DNA from: Paracoccaceae bacterium
Lineage (GTDB): Bacteria > Pseudomonadota > Alphaproteobacteria > Rhodobacterales > Rhodobacteraceae
DNA length: 35,968 bases
Direction: 5' to 3'
Assembly: GCA_030066175.1 (NCBI GenBank)
Contig: JASJCC010000021.1
Coordinates: 1-35,968, forward strand
Shown here: piece after piece, positions 15,681 to 28,239 of the stretch
How the letters are laid out: every line of letters starts with the position of its first letter
Position numbering within the stretch: the stretch's first letter is position 1
Notes under the pieces: model-generated
Database searches by the model: none
Told to the model about the DNA's origin: nothing
Seen by the model: the letters and a program-made list of their open reading frames with translations, nothing else
Position numbers and translations under genes: made by a program

Positions 15681-18600
15681 TCAGGCTGTCGCCTTGCGTT
15701 TCTTCTCAGCCACCAGCTTTTCCGCAAGGTCACGGGCGATGGCGAAAGCACCTTTGATCTTGTCGCTGTCGCGGCGCCAATCGCGGCGGATGACGATTTT
15801 GTTGTCCTTGACCTTGGCGAGCCCATCCTGCGCCTTGAGGAACTCCACCAGCCCCTGGGGGGAGGCGAATTTGTCGTTGTGGAACTGGATCGTCGCGCCC
15901 TTCGGCCCGCCATCCAGCTTGGCAATGCCAGCACGTTTGCACATCGCCTTGATCCGCACGACCAGCAGCAAGGTGTTGACCTCTTTGGGCAATTTCCCAA
16001 ACCGGTCGATCAGCTCGGCAGCAAAACCCTCCAGCTCGACCTTGGTATGCAGCGAGCTGAGGCGGCGGTAGAGCCCCAGCCGCACGTCAAGATCGGGCAC
16101 ATAGCTTTCCGGGATCAGCACCGGCACGCCGAGGTTGATCTGCGGCGCCCATTGGTCATCGGCCTCGGCCAGGCCCTCCATTTCACCGGCGCGGATCTTG
16201 GCAATCGCCTCTTCCAGCATGGATTGGTAAAGCTCATACCCCACATCACGCATCTGGCCCGATTGCTCTTCGCCCAGCAGGTTGCCGGCGCCGCGAATAT
16301 CCAGATCCTGGCTGGCAAGCGTGAAGCCCGCGCCCAAGGTATCCAGACTGCCCAGTACGCGCAGGCGCTTTTCCGCGGCGGGAGTCAGCTTGGTGCGCGG
16401 TTTGGTGGTCAGGTAGGCGTAGGCGCGGGTTTTTGAGCGTCCCACCCGGCCGCGGATTTGGTAGAGCTGCGCGAGGCCAAACATGTCCGCGCGGTGCACC
16501 ACCATGGTGTTCGCCGTGGGGATATCGAGGCCGGATTCGACAATCGTGGTGGCCAAGAGCACATCATATTTGCCGTCGTAAAAGGCGTTCATCCGGTCAT
16601 CAAGCTCGCCCGCCGCCATCTGGCCGTGGGCGATGACGTAGGAGACCTCGGGCACCTGATCGCGCAGGAACTCTTCGATCTCGGGCAGGTCGGAAATGCG
16701 CGGGACCACAAAGAACGACTGCCCTCCGCGATAATGTTCGCGCAAGAGCCCCTCACGCAGGGTCACCGCGTCAAACTCAGACACATAAGTGCGGATCGAC
16801 AGGCGATCGACCGGTGGTGTGCCGATGATCGACAGATCGCGCACGCCGGTCAGGCTCAGCTGCAGGGTGCGCGGGATCGGCGTGGCGGTCAGGGTCAGCA
16901 CGTGGATGTCGCTGCGCAGCTGTTTCAGCCGTTCCTTATGCGCGACGCCAAAATGCTGTTCTTCGTCAATGACCAGCAGGCCGAGGTTCTGAAAGCGGAT
17001 GCCTTTGGCCAAAAGCGCGTGGGTGCCGACAACGATATCGACGGTGCCGCGCGCCAGACCGTCGCGGGTGGCCTGCGCTTCCTTGGCGCCAACGAAGCGC
17101 GACAGCGACCGCACCTGCAAGGGAAAGCCGCGGAAGCGTTCGGCAAAGCTCTTGTAATGTTGACGGGCGAGCAAAGTGGTCGGTGCGATCACCGCCACCT
17201 GCACGCCGGACATGGCGGCGACAAAGGCGGCACGCATCGCCACCTCGGTCTTGCCAAATCCCACATCGCCACAGACCAGCCGGTCCATCGGCAGGCCAGA
17301 ATGCATGTCGTGCATCACGTCTTCGATTGCGCGCAGCTGATCGTCGGTTTCCTGGTACGGGAAGCGGGCTGAGAACGCCTCAAACGCGCCGGGGGGCGGA
17401 TCCATGATCGGCGCCTTGCGCAGGGCGCGCTCGGCGGCGATGCGGATCAGACGATCCGCCATCTCGCGGATACGTTCCTTGAGCTTGGCCTTCTTGGCCT
17501 GCCAGGCCCCACCGCCCAGCTTGTCGAGCAGGCCTTCCTCATGGCCGTATTTCGACAACAGCTCGATGTTTTCGACCGGCAGGTAAAGCCTTGCCCCTTC
17601 GGCATATTCCAGGCTCAGGCATTCATGCGCGGCCCCCGCGGCGGTGATCACCTCCATCCCCTGATAGCGCCCGATGCCGTGATCAACATGCACCACCAGA
17701 TCGCCGGGGCTGAGCGATTGCGTCTCGGTTAGGAAGTTCTCGGCCTTGCGGCGTTTCTTGGGTTTGCGGATCAGGCGGTCGCCCAACACGTCCTGTTCCG
17801 AAATCACCGTCAGGTGGCGGTCGTATTCCCACGGGCCTTCGAAACCGTGCTCCAGCGCCCAGACCGCTAGGTGCAGACCGCTTTTGCCGATGCGCGTGGC
17901 GTTGGGCACCGGGATCGCCTCGGCCAGGCCTTCGTCTTCGATCAGGCCGGCCAGACGTTCGCGCGCCCCTTCGGAGTAGCTGGCGATGACCACCGGACCT
18001 TCGGCGAGTTTTGCGTTAATATGCGCTGCCAAAGACCCGAAAAGGCTGACGCTTTCCTGCTGGCGTTCGGGCGCAAAGCTGCGCCCGATCCGTCCGCCGG
18101 CATCCACAACCGAGGGGCCGGAGGCCTGCGCCAAGGGGTGGAACTGCACGGCGCGACGCTCTGCCAAGGCAGCCTCCCACGCGGCATCATCGAGGTAGAG
18201 CAACCCCGGCGGCACCGGTTTGTAGACCGTATCAACCCGCGATTTCTGCGCCATGGCGTGCTGGCGCGCCTCGTATTGGTCGGTGATGCTGTCCCAACGC
18301 GCCAGCCGCGCCGGGGTCAGCTGATCATCCATCAGCACCGGCGCGTCGGGCAGAAAGTCAAAGAGCGTTTCCAGCCGGTCATGGAAAAACGGCAGCCAGT
18401 GTTCGATGCCCTGGTGTTTGCGCCCGGCGCTCACCGCCTCATAAAGCGGATCGTCGGTGCCCGCGGCGCCAAACTCGATGCGGTAATTCTGCCGGAAGCG
18501 GGTGATCGCGGCCTCATCCAGGATCACCTCGGAGACGGGTGCCAGCTCCACCATCTCTAGCTTTTCGGTGGTGCGCTGCGTGGCCGGATCAAACCGGCGC

Positions 18601-19151
18601 GCGCCGTCCAGCACGTCGCCAAAAAGGTCGAGCCGCACAGGCCCACCCTCACCCGGCGGATAGATGTCGATGATGCCGCCGCGAATGGCGTAGTCGCCGG
18701 GCTCCAGCACCGTGGGCGCCTGGGAAAAGCCCATACGCACCAGGAAGTTACGCAGCGCCTCTTCGTCAACGCGGTTGCCCACGGTGGCGGTGACCGCCGC
18801 CTCCCGCAGCACGTCCCGGGCGGGCACATATTGCATCGCCGCCGACAAGGTCGTCAGCAGTACAAATTGCTGCGGCATGCCGTGCACCAGCCCAGCCAAA
18901 GTCGCCATACGTGCGGCGGAAATGTCGGGGTTCGGCGACACCCGGTCAAACGGCAGACAATCCCAGCCCGGAAAGCTCACCACCGGCACGTCGGGCGCAA
19001 AAAAGGCCAAGGCCTCGCGCGTCGCGGCCAGCCGTTTGTCATCGCGCAGGACATGGATGACCGGACCATGTGCCTTGGTCAGTTCCCGAAGGACCAGCCG
19101 GGCGTCATAGCCCTCGGGCGCGCCGCCCATGGTGAGTGTGGTATGTGCCAT
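15681..19151 (-). CDS. mfd: Transcription-repair coupling factor
   Basis: 1156 aa; [23 protein letters not shown] (Walker A), [14 protein letters not shown] (DEEQ), [44 protein letters not shown]. Confidence 0.98.
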   Translation of the reverse strand: MAHTTLTMGGAPEGYDARLVLRELTKAHGPVIHVLRDDKRLAATREALAFFAPDVPVVSFPGWDCLPFDRVSPNPDISAARMATLAGLVHGMPQQFVLLTTLSAAMQYVPARDVLREAAVTATVGNRVDEEALRNFLVRMGFSQAPTVLEPGDYAIRGGIIDIYPPGEGGPVRLDLFGDVLDGARRFDPATQRTTEKLEMVELAPVSEVILDEAAITRFRQNYRIEFGAAGTDDPLYEAVSAGRKHQGIEHWLPFFHDRLETLFDFLPDAPVLMDDQLTPARLARWDSITDQYEARQHAMAQKSRVDTVYKPVPPGLLYLDDAAWEAALAERRAVQFHPLAQASGPSVVDAGGRIGRSFAPERQQESVSLFGSLAAHINAKLAEGPVVIASYSEGARERLAGLIEDEGLAEAIPVPNATRIGKSGLHLAVWALEHGFEGPWEYDRHLTVISEQDVLGDRLIRKPKKRRKAENFLTETQSLSPGDLVVHVDHGIGRYQGMEVITAAGAAHECLSLEYAEGARLYLPVENIELLSKYGHEEGLLDKLGGGAWQAKKAKLKERIREMADRLIRIAAERALRKAPIMDPPPGAFEAFSARFPYQETDDQLRAIEDVMHDMHSGLPMDRLVCGDVGFGKTEVAMRAAFVAAMSGVQVAVIAPTTLLARQHYKSFAERFRGFPLQVRSLSRFVGAKEAQATRDGLARGTVDIVVGTHALLAKGIRFQNLGLLVIDEEQHFGVAHKERLKQLRSDIHVLTLTATPIPRTLQLSLTGVRDLSIIGTPPVDRLSIRTYVSEFDAVTLREGLLREHYRGGQSFFVVPRISDLPEIEEFLRDQVPEVSYVIAHGQMAAGELDDRMNAFYDGKYDVLLATTIVESGLDIPTANTMVVHRADMFGLAQLYQIRGRVGRSKTRAYAYLTTKPRTKLTPAAEKRLRVLGSLDTLGAGFTLASQDLDIRGAGNLLGEEQSGQMRDVGYELYQSMLEEAIAKIRAGEMEGLAEADDQWAPQINLGVPVLIPESYVPDLDVRLGLYRRLSSLHTKVELEGFAAELIDRFGKLPKEVNTLLLVVRIKAMCKRAGIAKLDGGPKGATIQFHNDKFASPQGLVEFLKAQDGLAKVKDNKIVIRRDWRRDSDKIKGAFAIARDLAEKLVAEKKRKATA

Positions 19152-19183
19152 GGCCGCTCACATGGCGCGGCAGGCCCCGGTCG

Positions 19184-19711
19184 TCAACCGCCCAAGATGT
19201 GTGCCGAGAGGTTCTGGTACATCCCCCAGAGCGCCGTGACGAAGATCGACAGCATCCCGATGGCCTGCGTGATCGTCCGGTGGATGCGCAACCGCCGCCA
19301 GAGCGCCTCACCCAAAGCATCGTCGCCCTGGATGCGCCGCGCGGTCGCGACACTCAGCAGCCCGACGATGGACATGGGAAAACCCAGCAGAAAGATCGCC
19401 TGGGCAAACTCGATCTCATAGACAAAGCCCAAAAGCGCGATCCCGGTCAGCAACCCTGAGCCCAGCCCCACAATCCAAAGCCCCGCCTCTTCGGCGATGA
19501 ACACCAGCCGATTGGCGTTGATGCGGGCCAGGTCTTCGAGATCGGTCGCGGCCTGCCCGCCGTTGCGCCGTGCGCGGCCCACCATGTCGAACGGCACGCC
19601 AAGCACCCAGTGGCTGGTGGAGGACCACAATACCGCCAGCACGATCCAGAACCACAGGTTCGAAAAGGATCGCATGTCGATGACTTCAAAGACCGTGCCG
19701 TACCAGTCCAA
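19184..19711 (-). CDS. Conserved multi-TM membrane protein (often labelled 'component of SufBCD complex' in roseobacters, as I recall)
   Basis: MDWYGTVFEVIDMRSFSNLWFWIVLAVLWSSTSHWVLGVPFDMV; several hydrophobic segments. Confidence 0.7.
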   Translation of the reverse strand: MDWYGTVFEVIDMRSFSNLWFWIVLAVLWSSTSHWVLGVPFDMVGRARRNGGQAATDLEDLARINANRLVFIAEEAGLWIVGLGSGLLTGIALLGFVYEIEFAQAIFLLGFPMSIVGLLSVATARRIQGDDALGEALWRRLRIHRTITQAIGMLSIFVTALWGMYQNLSAHILGG

Positions 19712-19877
19712 ATCTGCTGCGCCTCGTTTTGCTGTTTCTGCCTTCTAACGTGGCCTGTCGCACTTGCCCAGAGGGTGTAGCTGCCCGTCGCCTGCGACGT
19801 TGCCGCGCTGCAAGAGACTGGACACTCTGCCGCCGCCAAGGCAAGCCTAAGGGCACAAAGATGAACGGACCGTCACC

Positions 19878-20876
19878 ATGCAACCGACCCAAGCCCCCTT
19901 CCCCGCCACCCGTCTGCGCCGCCTGCGCACATCCCCCGCGATCCGCGCGCTGGTGGCCGAAACCACGCTGAGCCCGGCCGACTTCATCTGGCCGGTCTTT
20001 GTGCGTGATGGTGAGGGGGAGGTCGAACCGATCGCCTCGATGCCCGGGGTCAACCGGCTGTCAGTCGACAAAGTGGTCGAAGCCGCGCGTGAGGCGCATG
20101 CGCTTGGGATCCCGTCGATCTGCCTCTTTCCCTATACCGACCCGGCCCTGAAGACCGAGGATTGCGCCGAGGCCTGGAACCCCGACAACCTGTCGAACCG
20201 CGCCACTCGTGCGATCAAGGATACGGTGCCGGATATCGCCGTGATGACCGACGTGGCGCTCGATCCCTACAATATCGACGGCCATGACGGCTTTGTCGAA
20301 AACGGTGTGATCGTGAATGACCGCACGGTTGACGCGTTGGCCAAACAGGCGCTCAGCCAAGCCGCGGCGGGGGCCGATATCATCGGCCCGTCCGATATGA
20401 TGGATGGCCGGATCGGGGCTTTGAGGGCAGCGCTGGAGGCCGAGGGTCATCAGAACGTGTTGCTGCTCAGCTATGCCGCGAAATACGCCAGCGCCTTTTA
20501 CGGCCCCTTCCGCGATGCGGTGGGTGCCAGCGGCGCGCTGAAAGGTGACAAGAAGACCTATCAGCAGGATCCCGGCAACGCGGATGAGGCGATGCGCCTG
20601 ATTGCCCGTGACCTCGCCGAGGGCGCCGATATGGTCATGGTCAAACCCGGCATGCCCTATCTCGATATCTGCCGCCGCGCCAAGGACATGTTCGGCGCGC
20701 CGACCTTTGCCTATCAGGTGTCCGGCGAATACGCGATGCTGGCGGGCGCGGGTGAGCGCGGCTGGGTCGATGGTGAAAAGGTCATGCTGGAGAGCCTCAC
20801 GGCCTTTAAACGCGCCGGATGTGACGGCGTGCTGACCTATTTCGCCCCAGCGGCTGCGCGGCTCCTCAATAATTAG
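19878..20876 (+). CDS. hemB: Delta-aminolevulinic acid dehydratase (porphobilinogen synthase)
   Basis: LRRLRTSPAIRALVAETTLSPADFIWPVFVRDG, VMTDVALDPYNIDGHDG, LLSYAAKYASAFYGPFRDA, MVMVKPGMPYLDI. Confidence 0.97.
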   Translation: MQPTQAPFPATRLRRLRTSPAIRALVAETTLSPADFIWPVFVRDGEGEVEPIASMPGVNRLSVDKVVEAAREAHALGIPSICLFPYTDPALKTEDCAEAWNPDNLSNRATRAIKDTVPDIAVMTDVALDPYNIDGHDGFVENGVIVNDRTVDALAKQALSQAAAGADIIGPSDMMDGRIGALRAALEAEGHQNVLLLSYAAKYASAFYGPFRDAVGASGALKGDKKTYQQDPGNADEAMRLIARDLAEGADMVMVKPGMPYLDICRRAKDMFGAPTFAYQVSGEYAMLAGAGERGWVDGEKVMLESLTAFKRAGCDGVLTYFAPAAARLLNN

Positions 20877-20996
20877 CGGTTCCTCGCCACTCAAGCACAA
20901 GAGGGCATGACAGCAGGCGTCACTCGGCGTATACTCGCGCATAACCGGCACAAACAAGCCGGACAGAGGCACCGGCAACAACGAAAGAGCAGTTCA

Positions 20997-21551
20997 ATGA
21001 CCCTGACACGACGGAACATGGCGCTTGGCCTGGGCGCGACCTCGCTTCTGGCGGCCTGCGGCAACGGGATCGGCAGCAATGGCGGCGCGACGATCGACGC
21101 GCGCGTGAATGCCACGCTGAACGAGATGTATAACCGCTTTCCCGGCACGCAGACGCTGCGCGACAAATCGGCTGGGATCCTGGTGATGCCACTGGTGACC
21201 GAGGCAGGCTTTGGTCTTGGCGGCGGTTATGGCCGCGGCGCGTTGCGTGTGGGCGGCGCCACGGTGGATTACTATTCGGTGACCAAAGCCTCGGGAGGCT
21301 TCCAGATCGGCGCATCGCAATACGCGCATGTGCTGTTCTTCATGACCGAAGAGGCGCTTTTGACCTTCCGCCGCTCACAAGGCTGGGCCGCAGGCGCCAA
21401 CGTGGAATACGCGATCCCCGATGGTGGTGAGACCCTGGCGGCCGAAACCACCACCTCCCTCGCCCCGATCATCGCGGTGATCTTCGGCCAAGCCGGCCTG
21501 CGCCTTGGCGCCACGCTGGAAGGCGTGAAATACACCCGGATCATTCCCTGA
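20997..21551 (+). CDS. YSC84/SYLF-domain lipoprotein
   Basis: Lipobox LLAAC, Arg-containing N-region; AGILVMPLVTEAGFGLGGGYGRGALRVGG...YYSVTKASGGFQIGASQYAHVLFFM; the long upstream extension (20907) is not needed. Confidence 0.82.
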   Translation: MTLTRRNMALGLGATSLLAACGNGIGSNGGATIDARVNATLNEMYNRFPGTQTLRDKSAGILVMPLVTEAGFGLGGGYGRGALRVGGATVDYYSVTKASGGFQIGASQYAHVLFFMTEEALLTFRRSQGWAAGANVEYAIPDGGETLAAETTTSLAPIIAVIFGQAGLRLGATLEGVKYTRIIP

Positions 21552-21563
21552 GCTCACGGGGTT

Positions 21564-22199
21564 CTAGGGCAAAAGTGACGCGCCTGTACCAAGCGTCGCC
21601 TGGTAGTCCACAACGAGGAAAAGGATCACCAACAACGCAAAGCTGATCCAAGCAATACTCCACAGAAAGTCGTAGGTCGCGGACTTCTGTTGACGGAGTC
21701 CAGTTTCGATCGTCGCCAGGAATTCCTTGTTTTCGGAGGCTTGGGCCTGCGGAAGCAAGAAATCACGGGTCGATCGGTACGATCTGCGATAGCCCTGCCA
21801 GGCGCTCCACACAAAAAGCGGCCAAAAGACAACCAATAGAAACAGGCCAAAGAGGCGCGGCGATCGCAGCCAACGCCCTGTGAAACCCGAGGCGCGTCGT
21901 TCTATGGTAAGGAGACGCATCGACGTTATTGCAAAAATGAACTCGAATGGTCGCAAGGCCATCCGGCCAGCGATCGCAATGCCGCTCCCTATAACAAAGT
22001 AATCACCGAGCCAGTTTGGAATTTGCCAAGGCAAAAGTCCGATAACCGCAGTGCGGGTTGCGACATAGGTTTTGACAATGGGGCCGATCCTTGCACGCCA
22101 TTCGACAAAACCATCGACTATTCCCGAAACCCCAGACATTAGCAGAAGAAACAACAGAACAAGACTGATGTAGAACCACGGAGATCGCTGTTCCCTCAT
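21564..22199 (-). CDS. Hypothetical multi-TM membrane protein (possible ORFan)
   Basis: 211 aa with about 4 hydrophobic segments (YISLVLLFLLLMSGV, LFGLFLLVVFWPLFVW, IAWISFALLVILFLVV); noticeably AT-richer than neighbours. Confidence 0.65.
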   Translation of the reverse strand: MREQRSPWFYISLVLLFLLLMSGVSGIVDGFVEWRARIGPIVKTYVATRTAVIGLLPWQIPNWLGDYFVIGSGIAIAGRMALRPFEFIFAITSMRLLTIERRASGFTGRWLRSPRLFGLFLLVVFWPLFVWSAWQGYRRSYRSTRDFLLPQAQASENKEFLATIETGLRQQKSATYDFLWSIAWISFALLVILFLVVDYQATLGTGASLLP

Positions 22200-22210
22200 C
22201 CACTAATCGC

Positions 22211-22510
22211 TCATTGCAGCCAACGAAGGCGGTGCTTCTCACCCTCAACTGAGAGTTCTCCCACCACCCGACGCCAACAACCGGCACTCAGCAATTTGCG
22301 GTGAGTGAATCGGACCGAGTGAAGCGGTCCGTCGATCTCGCGGCCCCAGAAGTCGATGTATTCGAACAATTTGGGAAAGTCCGGCGCAGTATCGTAGCAT
22401 TGCCAGGTCAAGCTGTTCAGCACGTTGCGATAATCCGGCATCCGATAGAAAAACTCTGCCGTCGTCAGCCCATAGCCCTTTAGCATCAATTCCGTTTCGG
22501 TTTCCTGCAT
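22211..22510 (-). CDS. usg: Usg-like family protein
   Basis: LMLKGYGLTTAEFFYRMPDYRNVLNSLTWQCYDTAPDFPKLFEYIDFWGREIDGPLHSVRFTHRKLL matches my recall of alphaproteobacterial Usg. Confidence 0.9.
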   Translation of the reverse strand: MQETETELMLKGYGLTTAEFFYRMPDYRNVLNSLTWQCYDTAPDFPKLFEYIDFWGREIDGPLHSVRFTHRKLLSAGCWRRVVGELSVEGEKHRLRWLQ

Positions 22511-22630
22511 GATGATACCTCGTTTTTTGCTCTTCTGACGGAATCGTGCCGCAGCGGGGTTAAGATTTCAATGAAAACAGCGTGTTGGCAGTCCAAACCC
22601 CTGGCTGCCAGTTTTCCGCGTGCTCAAGGA

Positions 22631-22660
22631 TTGCACCCCATATCCTGTCTCTGATATAAG
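22631..22660 (+). promoter_or_regulatory. Candidate gyrA promoter
   Basis: TTGCAC (22631-22636), 17-18 nt spacer, ATATAA/TATAAG (22654-22660), about 40 nt before the gyrA GTG start. Confidence 0.4.
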
Positions 22661-22702
22661 AAAACCAACAAGATATGGCGCAACGACAAGCAGGCTTAAA
22701 AC

Positions 22703-25401
<2,699 letters not shown>

Positions 25402-25429
<28 letters not shown>

Positions 25430-26676
25430 TTGCGCCAGTCTTTGGCCAGCGCCGCCAGTTGTTGCAACGCCGCGCGCGCGGCGTCGCTCTGCCCGTCGGC
25501 CACCAGCCCATCGACACGTTTCAGCGCCTCGGGCAGCGCGGCAGGGTCCAGGGCGCTGCGGATGAAGGCGGATTTGCGTTCGGCGACAAAATAGCTGACG
25601 GGTTTGTTCTCTGCGCCGTAGCTGTACTTGTAGGGCTCGGTCCCGTGGCCGAAATCATAGCGCGTGAGTCCGTTTTCGATCGACCAGCGAATGGCGTGCA
25701 GATGCAGCAGCAAGCCAACATCGACGCCACGCGCACTCATATCCCGCCCGGCCACCATGAAATGGCTGACACCGGAGTCTTGGTCGACGATATGCGCCAG
25801 GGCACCCAGTATGTCCGGCCCATCCCAGAGCGTCGGCATGTGCAACAGCCCCAGGCGCTGCGCGCGTTGCAGCAAGCTCGCGTATTTCGCCCGCCCCTTT
25901 CGGGCCCGGTCCTTGCCGCTGGCGATTGACCACTTGGCATACCAGTTGTCCAGAAGGCGCTTGGCATGGTCCTCGAACGTGTCTTGCGAGGTCTCGACAA
26001 TCTGCAAAGCGCCGCTCTCAAGATGCTTGCGCATCATACGGCGGGCTTTCTGGCGCGTGTTCGCGCTGAGCGCTTGGCTCAGATAGCTCTCAGAATCCGC
26101 CGGCAGGGCGACTTGGGGGCAAAGCAGCTGGTTGGTCTCCCCGCCATTGATCGTGTAGTCGGGCCAGGCGACGTCAAAGCGCGTGGCGTCCAACGCCGCG
26201 GCAAAGCGTCGGGAGCGGGTTTGCGTCGGCTCATAACGCAGCGACAACCGGGTCCATTGTTGCGCACTCAGGGCTTGGGCCAGCGCGGGGATGGCATGTT
26301 CTTCAACCTCAGGCTCGCAGAGAAATCCGGTATATTCGCTCATCCCCAGGCGTCCGGCGGCGGCAAGTTGGGATTGCAACTGCCCCATGCTGCGCGACCA
26401 GTGCACCTTGTGTCGCAGCGGCAACGCCGCCACCAGGGCGCCAGCCCCATCGCGCAGGATCAGCACGCGCCACTGGCCGGGATAACGGGTGAAGAGATCG
26501 CTGAGCCAGGCCCAGGACAGGAACACACCCGACTCCGGATCAGAGCGATGAAGAGCCTGCCATTCGGCTTTCAGCGGCGCAAAGCCCGGCCAATCCACAA
26601 TCCACTCGGTGCGCAAGCCAAAGGCTGCGCCGCGTAGCTCAGCCGCGTCGGTACTGGGACGGACGTGTTTGTTCAT
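25402..26676 (-). CDS. GNAT-like acyltransferase (CelD/BcsL-like family)
   Basis: [49 protein letters not shown]...[21 protein letters not shown]-like C-terminus; ATG at 26676 with upstream GAGGG. Confidence 0.8.
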
Positions 26677-26763
26677 GGCGGCCCTCTTGCGTCGCTTGGC
26701 AAGGGGCATAGCGGTACAATGCGTCACCAATAAGGTGCGAGTTTGGCAGGGTTTTCCAGCGCC

Positions 26764-28239
26764 TTAGAGGGCGTAGAGCGCTTTGAATTTCTGCTCCAGA
26801 TAGCCGATCAGCGGCGCCTCGGACGGGGCTTTGCCGCTAGCGCGTTCGATGATCTCCCGCGGCTCATAAAGCCCGCCATATTGCTGCAGGTTCTGCCGCA
26901 GCCACGAGGTGGCGGGGTCCAGATCTCCCTTAGCCAGTTGATCATCCAAATCTGGGATCGCGGCGCGCAGCGCCTCATGCAGGCAGCCGGCATAGACATT
27001 GCCCAGCGAATAGGTCGGGAAATAGCCAAAGAGCCCGGCCGACCAATGTACATCCTGCAGGACACCGTCCGAGGCCTTGTCCACCGGATAGCCGAAATCG
27101 GCGGCAAAGCGGTCGTTCCAGGCGGCCTCGAGATCACCGACCTCCAAAGCGCCGGAGATCAGCGCGCGTTCCAGATCAAAGCGGATCAGGACGTGCAGGT
27201 TGTATTGCACCTCATCCGCCTCAGTCCGGATAAAGCCGCGATGCACCTTGTTGACGGCTGCATAAAACGCGTCCGGACCGTCGATGCCGAAATCGCCAAA
27301 CGCCTCGACCATCTGGCTGTAGAGCCATCCGCAGAATGCGCGCGAGCGGCCCAGTTGGTTCTCATAAATCCGGCTTTGGCTTTCATGCACCCCCATCGAC
27401 ACGCCCCGCCCGACCGGCGTCAGGCGATAACCCTTGTCGATGCCCTGCTCATAGCTGGCATGGCCAACCTCGTGGATCGTCGAATAGATGCAGTTAAAGG
27501 GGTCGAGCGCGTTGGTGCGGGTGGTGATGCGCACATCGTCACCGCTGCCTGAGCTGAACGGGTGCACCGCCTTGTCAACGCGGCCACGCGACATGTCATA
27601 GCCAAAGGTCTTGGCGACGAGGCGCGACAGCTTCATCTGCGCGGCCTCGTCAAACGATCCCTCCAGCCCCGCGGGGGCCGGTTGCGCCAGCACCGCCTCG
27701 CGCAGGGCCACCAGGCGCGGGCGCAGGGCGCCGAACATGGCATCGAGCTCGGCTGCCGTGGCGCCCGGCTCATAGTCCTGCAGAAGCGCGTCATAAACAT
27801 CGCCACCGTCGGCCAGGGCAGCGCCCTCTTCGCGTCTGAGCGCCAAAACCTCGCTCAAGGTCGGCGCAAAGGCGGCGAAATCGTCGTCGGCCCGCGCCTC
27901 GGCCCAGATCCGGTGCGCCCGGCTGGTGACCCGGGCAATCTCGGCTGCAAGCCGGGCGGGCACCTTGACGTTGCGGGCGTGGCTGCGGCGGATGTGGCGC
28001 ATCTGCGCCTGCCCGACGAGGTCGAGCGCAGCGTCGTCGATCGACGCCAGCCAATCCGCCACTTGCGGATCAGTCTTGCGGGCATGCAAAACGGATTGCA
28101 ATGCGGCCAGCTCTTCCCCGCGCTGATCCACCGCGCCGCGCGGCATCATGGTTTCCTGATCCCAGGCCAGCCGCCCCGAGATCTGCCCCAGCGCCTCGGT
28201 CTCGCGCTGGTGCGCCATCAACGCGTCATAAGCCGTCAT
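26764..28239 (-). CDS. Carboxypeptidase M32 (Taq-type metallocarboxypeptidase)
   Basis: HEVGH zinc motif (STIHEVGHASYEQGI), GRLAWDQETMMPRGA, HESQSRIYENQLGRS. Confidence 0.94.
   Translation of the reverse strand: MTAYDALMAHQRETEALGQISGRLAWDQETMMPRGAVDQRGEELAALQSVLHARKTDPQVADWLASIDDAALDLVGQAQMRHIRRSHARNVKVPARLAAEIARVTSRAHRIWAEARADDDFAAFAPTLSEVLALRREEGAALADGGDVYDALLQDYEPGATAAELDAMFGALRPRLVALREAVLAQPAPAGLEGSFDEAAQMKLSRLVAKTFGYDMSRGRVDKAVHPFSSGSGDDVRITTRTNALDPFNCIYSTIHEVGHASYEQGIDKGYRLTPVGRGVSMGVHESQSRIYENQLGRSRAFCGWLYSQMVEAFGDFGIDGPDAFYAAVNKVHRGFIRTEADEVQYNLHVLIRFDLERALISGALEVGDLEAAWNDRFAADFGYPVDKASDGVLQDVHWSAGLFGYFPTYSLGNVYAGCLHEALRAAIPDLDDQLAKGDLDPATSWLRQNLQQYGGLYEPREIIERASGKAPSEAPLIGYLEQKFKALYAL

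Noticed and set aside
15573-16436. 287-aa plus-strand ORF opposite the mfd 3' end
   Set aside because: Mirror of mfd codons; no start context or domain
22586-22613. TGGCAG...CTGCCA stem followed by TTTT upstream of gyrA
   Set aside because: Oriented on the plus strand, but no plus-strand gene ends upstream (usg and its neighbour are minus strand), so the terminator interpretation lacks a client gene
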